A stretch of DNA of 16,615 nucleotides, taken from JBKEDS01 sp047975545. Lineage in GTDB: Bacteria; Bacteroidota; Bacteroidia; Flavobacteriales; Flavobacteriaceae. The stretch covers positions 1 to 16,615 of the forward strand of contig JBKEDS010000068.1 in assembly GCA_047975545.1 (NCBI GenBank). Reading direction: 5' to 3'. Shown in pieces: positions 14,036 to 16,615 of this stretch. A program made the translations under genes and the position numbers. The notes beneath the pieces are model-generated. The model was not told the DNA's origin and did no database searches. It was given only the letters and a program-made list of their open reading frames with translations. Position 1 is the stretch's first letter, and each line of letters starts with the position of its first letter.

Positions 14036-14806
14036 ATGAACAACCATGTCTTTAGATTATTAATTGTTTTTTTAATAGCCCAGCCCATGCTGCAAGCACA
14101 ATCTAAAGACATGGTTTTAATTAAAGGCAGTAGGTATTTGCCACTTTACGGACGCGACTCCACGGTTGTTGCCGTTGCCGATTTTGAAATGGATGTTTAC
14201 CCCGTAACCAATGCCCAATATTTGGCGTTTGTAAAACAATACCCAAAATGGCAACGCTCTAAAATTTTAAAATTGTACGCCGATACCAGCTACTTGTCCA
14301 ACTGGGATACCGATACCCAACTTAAAAACACCAGCAAGCCCAACAGCCCCATAACCTATGTGTCATGGTTTGCCGCTAAAGCCTATTGCGAGTGCCAAGG
14401 CAAGCGCTTGCCCACGGTGGACGAATGGGAATATGTAGCCATGGCCGACGAAACCACAAAAGATGCCCGTGTAAAACCCTCGTACAACAAACAAATACTG
14501 ACTTGGTACGAAACCCCGCGCTCGAACGAAAACCAAATTGGCCAAACCCCGAAAAACGTTTGGGGCGTGTACAACTTGCACGGTTTGGTATGGGAGTGGA
14601 CATTGGACTTTAACTCGGTTTTAATAACGGGCGAATCCAGAAAAGACGTGGATAAGGACAATGCGCTTTTTTGCGGAAGCGCAGCCGTAAACGCCACCGA
14701 TTTAATGAACTATGCCGCTTTTATGCGCTATGCCATCCGGGGCAGCTTAAAGGCCAAATACTCTATGAAAAACTTGGGTTTTCGTTGTGTGAAGGATGTA
14801 AACTAA
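14036..14806 (+). CDS. nirV: NirV-like SUMF1/FGE-sulfatase-fold protein
   Basis: A 256-aa exported protein: the signal peptide MNNHVFRLLIVFLIAQPMLQA is followed by a formylglycine-generating-enzyme (SUMF1) fold. Typical blocks are DMVLIKGSRYLP, FEMDVYPVTNAQYLAFV, PITYVSWFAAKAYCECQGKRLP followed by TVDEWEYVA, VYNLHGLVWEWTLDF, and the closing NLGFRCVKDVN. Proteins of this fold encoded directly after nirK in denitrifiers are called NirV; their exact biochemical role is unsettled, possibly NirK maturation. The paired active-site cysteines of true sulfatase-activating FGE are not evident, so sulfatase activation is unlikely. It is probably co-transcribed with nirK across the hairpin repeat. The name rests on fold plus neighbourhood. 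Confidence 0.85.
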   Translation: MNNHVFRLLIVFLIAQPMLQAQSKDMVLIKGSRYLPLYGRDSTVVAVADFEMDVYPVTNAQYLAFVKQYPKWQRSKILKLYADTSYLSNWDTDTQLKNTSKPNSPITYVSWFAAKAYCECQGKRLPTVDEWEYVAMADETTKDARVKPSYNKQILTWYETPRSNENQIGQTPKNVWGVYNLHGLVWEWTLDFNSVLITGESRKDVDKDNALFCGSAAVNATDLMNYAAFMRYAIRGSLKAKYSMKNLGFRCVKDVN

Positions 14807-14909
14807 TAGCCGTTTTTCTTCACCTTCACCTAAAATAAAAATTAGTATTGAAATGTAATTGCTGAAGATTGGAAATCTGGACTGAAAGTTCGATTATTCG
14901 TGTAATTTC

Positions 14910-14970
14910 GCCACAAATTCACGAATATTTAACGGAAACTATTCGTGAATTTTGTGGCTCAATTTTTTTA
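14910..14970 (+). terminator. Long hairpin with U-run after the nirV-like gene
   Basis: An 18-bp stem with one bulged base (14910-14927 with 14940-14958) has a 12-nt loop and is followed by a T-rich run (14963-14969). It would terminate the nirK-nirV transcript before the SCO gene. A partial copy of the arm sequence (ATTCGTGTAATTTCG) lies just upstream at about 14895-14909, so it may also belong to a dispersed ATTCGTG palindrome family. Confidence 0.55.
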
Positions 14971-14983
14971 GAAACCGAAAATC

Positions 14984-15000
14984 GTACACAAAAAGTGTAC
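14984..15000. promoter_or_regulatory. Small inverted repeat upstream of the SCO gene
   Basis: GTACAC (14984-14989) and GTGTAC (14995-15000) form a perfect 6-bp inverted repeat around five A, 24 bp before the ATG of the SCO gene. It could be an operator (for example for a metal-responsive regulator) or a leader hairpin. No -7 box was identified nearby. Confidence 0.3.
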
Positions 15001-15024
15001 TGCTTCAACTAACGACTGTAACCA

Positions 15025-15744
15025 ATGAATAACCAAAATATAAAACGAATAGCAAAAATAGCTTTTGTTGTAATGAGCTTTCTAATTTTTCAAAATTGTA
15101 ATTCCAACAAAAAAGAAAGCGAAACGGCAATATACCAATGTCCGATGAAATGTGAAGGCAACAAAACTTATAACGAAACAGGCAGTTGCCCCGTTTGTAA
15201 AATGGATTTAAAAGCTATTGAAAAACCAACACCTATAACAGTTGATGATACGGGTATTACGGACGAATCCATCTTCAACTTAACCTCGCAATGGCATACC
15301 GAGGAAAACAAAACCATTCAACTTAAAAATTTAAAAGGGAAAACCTTGGTTATGGTCATGATTTACACTTCATGCAAGGCCGCTTGTCCCCGCTTGGTGG
15401 CCGATATGCGCCATATCGAGGCCCAAATTCCGGACGAAAAAATAAAAAACATTCAATTTGTTTTGGTAAGCATAGACCCCGATGTGGACACCCCCGAGCG
15501 CTTAAAAGCCTTTGCCATAGAAAACGCCATGGATGGCGAGCAATGGACCTTTTTACAAGGCACCGAAAGCGGGGTTAGGGAGTTTGCCAACGTGCTATCG
15601 GTAAAGTATAAGGAAATTTCGCCTATCGATTTTTCGCACTCCAATATTATTTCGGTGTTTAATGCGCAAGGCGAACTAAAGCACCAACAAGAAGGTTTGG
15701 GCGTGGACAATAAGGAAACTATTGCAACTATTTTGAAATTGTAG
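15025..15744 (+). CDS. SCO1/SenC-family copper chaperone with N-terminal heavy-metal-binding domain
   Basis: A 239-aa protein with a signal peptide ending near a possible lipobox cysteine (Cys25, FQNC). A heavy-metal-binding module follows, with Cys39, Cys43, Cys55 and Cys58 (YQCPMKCEG to GSCPVCKMDL). The thioredoxin-fold SCO domain (about 85-239) has the copper-binding pair Cys117 and Cys121 in TSCKAACP and the third ligand His205 in DFSHSN. SCO proteins deliver copper or set the redox state of copper sites such as CuA of cytochrome oxidase or nitrous oxide reductase; next to nirK, supply of copper to NirK is the natural guess. The first 70 or so codons are more AT-rich than the rest, so the domains may have different origins. 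Confidence 0.9.
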   Translation: MNNQNIKRIAKIAFVVMSFLIFQNCNSNKKESETAIYQCPMKCEGNKTYNETGSCPVCKMDLKAIEKPTPITVDDTGITDESIFNLTSQWHTEENKTIQLKNLKGKTLVMVMIYTSCKAACPRLVADMRHIEAQIPDEKIKNIQFVLVSIDPDVDTPERLKAFAIENAMDGEQWTFLQGTESGVREFANVLSVKYKEISPIDFSHSNIISVFNAQGELKHQQEGLGVDNKETIATILKL

Positions 15745-15799
15745 AGCATATAAAAAAACGAACCCTAAAGCATAATATGAAATCAAACTTGAAATTTTA

Positions 15800-15807
15800 T
15801 ATCTTTG
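15800..15807 (+). promoter_or_regulatory. -7 box giving a probably leaderless mRNA for the 259-aa gene
   Basis: TATCTTTG is a perfect TAnnTTTG match that ends 4 nt before the GTG start codon at 15812. Transcription would then begin at or beside the start codon. No TTG -33 element is seen at the usual distance. Confidence 0.5.
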
Positions 15808-15811
15808 TTTT

Positions 15812-16591
15812 GTGGAAAAAATAGGGGATATAGAAATTCGAGTTGTTGGAAAATCGGGTAATATGGATTTAACTCCCGACAATTACGACATTAGACAAAT
15901 TGCAAACATTTTGCAAAATGTCGAGGATTTGTTATATCCAAACAATAAGAAAGATAGACCTCTAATTACCTACGATATTGAAGCAGGTTCTGTTCGGCAT
16001 ATTTTTAAAACACCTATTCAATATATTATTGGCTTTAGTGCCATTTTAGGACAAATACAGGAAACAAACTCTATTGATTTTCTTGATTTAAAAACAGCAA
16101 GAGCGATAGAAAATATCCAACAACTATCTCAACAAAAAAACTATCATTTTGAATTTAGTACTTCCATTAAAAAAGATGTTGAACTTTCAATAAATCCAAA
16201 CACCAAGTTTTTCAGAACCGAAAACTTATGGGTAGATGCAGAGTTTTATTTTTATGGTATTCTTACAAATGCAGGTGGTAAAAGTAAAGCGAATATTCAT
16301 TTAGACACTTCCGATTATGGTTCAATAACTATAGAAACAGGAAAAGATTATTTAGAAGGGCAAGAACAGAATTTATTGTATAAAAAATTTGGCGTTAGAG
16401 CTTCTGGCAAGCAGAATACGGAAACTGGCGAAATAGACACGAAATCACTTTCTTTGATTGAATTGATTGACTATGACCCAAAATTTGACTCTAACTACCT
16501 TGATGTACTAATAAAAAAAGCAAAAAGGAATTGGAAAGGTATTGACGCAAATGAATGGTTAAATAATTTAAGAGGAGGATATGAAGCATAG
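15812..16591 (+). CDS. Unrecognised 259-aa protein paired with a PIN-domain gene
   Basis: A 259-aa soluble protein starting at GTG (15812; EKIGDIEIRVVGKSGN) and ending NLRGGYEA. No signal peptide, transmembrane helix or known catalytic motif is evident. The N-terminal part (to about 110) has helices around a conserved-looking SVRHIFKTPIQYIIGFSAIL. The middle is beta-rich (FYFYGILTNAGGKSKANIHLD, then YGSITIETG), and the end (KRNWKGIDANEWLNNLRGGYEA) has the short acidic/Trp/Arg-Gly pattern of many antitoxin tails; that likeness is an impression. The next gene starts inside its last codons (11-nt overlap) and looks like a PIN nuclease. AT-rich composition marks it as accessory. A role as antitoxin or sensor partner is inferred from context only. 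Confidence 0.7.
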   Translation: MEKIGDIEIRVVGKSGNMDLTPDNYDIRQIANILQNVEDLLYPNNKKDRPLITYDIEAGSVRHIFKTPIQYIIGFSAILGQIQETNSIDFLDLKTARAIENIQQLSQQKNYHFEFSTSIKKDVELSINPNTKFFRTENLWVDAEFYFYGILTNAGGKSKANIHLDTSDYGSITIETGKDYLEGQEQNLLYKKFGVRASGKQNTETGEIDTKSLSLIELIDYDPKFDSNYLDVLIKKAKRNWKGIDANEWLNNLRGGYEA

Positions 16592-16615
16592 TGTTTTACT
16601 TGATACCAGCTTCTT
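16581..16615 (+). CDS. Probable PIN-domain protein, N-terminus only (runs off the window)
   Basis: The ATG at 16581, preceded by the strong Shine-Dalgarno sequence AGAGGAGG (16571-16578), opens a frame reading MKHSVLLDTSF to the window end. A hydrophobic strand followed by Asp-Thr-Ser is the usual beginning of PIN-domain ribonucleases (VapC type), where that Asp is the first metal ligand. It overlaps the 259-aa gene by 11 nt in another frame, so translation is probably coupled. Only 11 complete codons are visible, so the family call is tentative. Confidence 0.5.
   Translation, partial: MKHSVLLDTSF

Noticed and set aside
1..16615. CRISPR array, rRNA genes, insertion sequences
   Set aside because: No regularly spaced repeats of 24-40 bp, no rRNA-like conserved stretches and no DDE transposase were seen in the window.

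Overview
The window looks like chromosome from a member of the Bacteroidetes, most likely the family Flavobacteriaceae. The signs are TAnnTTTG-type -7 promoter boxes, general lack of Shine-Dalgarno sequences, the synteny methylmalonyl-CoA epimerase - rbfA - FtsX-like permease - dusB, Bacteroidetes-type integrase and lipoproteins, and a CAT-anticodon tRNA without an encoded CCA end. The call rests on gene content and motifs only; no database search was run.

Region 1 (1 to about 3,770, all minus strand, visibly AT-rich) is one end of an integrated mobile element next to the tRNA gene at 3811-3884. In transcription order it holds an unrecognised 299-aa gene, four phased TGTAGAT repeats, an excisionase-type HTH gene, a DUF5131 (phage Gp37/Gp68) radical-SAM-like gene broken by an in-frame TAG, a DUF3987 ATPase/primase-like gene, and the first 85 codons of a tyrosine recombinase that leaves the window at its left edge. 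The HTH, DUF5131 and DUF3987 genes overlap by 4-11 nt and look like one operon.

Region 2 (3,800 to 11,920) is core chromosome: the tRNA with its terminator, methylmalonyl-CoA epimerase (minus), rbfA and a LolC/E-type permease (plus, 7 nt apart), a structured intergenic repeat, then on the minus strand dusB, a coiled-coil lipoprotein, a small two-helix membrane protein, a CBS-domain ClC protein and aspS. The ClC protein lacks both glutamates that make ClC proteins H+-coupled antiporters.

Region 3 (11,920 to 15,750, plus strand) is a nitrite-reduction module: a 523-bp regulatory region, nirK (copper nitrite reductase lipoprotein with a C-terminal cytochrome c domain), a nirV-like SUMF1/FGE-fold protein, and a SCO-family copper chaperone with an N-terminal heavy-metal-binding domain. 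An FNR/DNR-like palindrome (TGAT-N4-ATCA) lies about 41.5 bp upstream of the start site predicted from a -7 box, the class II activator position, so oxygen/NO-responsive control by a Crp/Fnr protein is likely. Hairpin repeats separate the three genes.

Region 4 (15,750 to the end, AT-rich again) begins a second accessory segment: an unrecognised 259-aa gene with an apparently leaderless promoter, overlapped by 11 nt by a gene whose first codons look like a PIN-domain nuclease. This pair is a candidate toxin-antitoxin or defence module, cut by the window edge.
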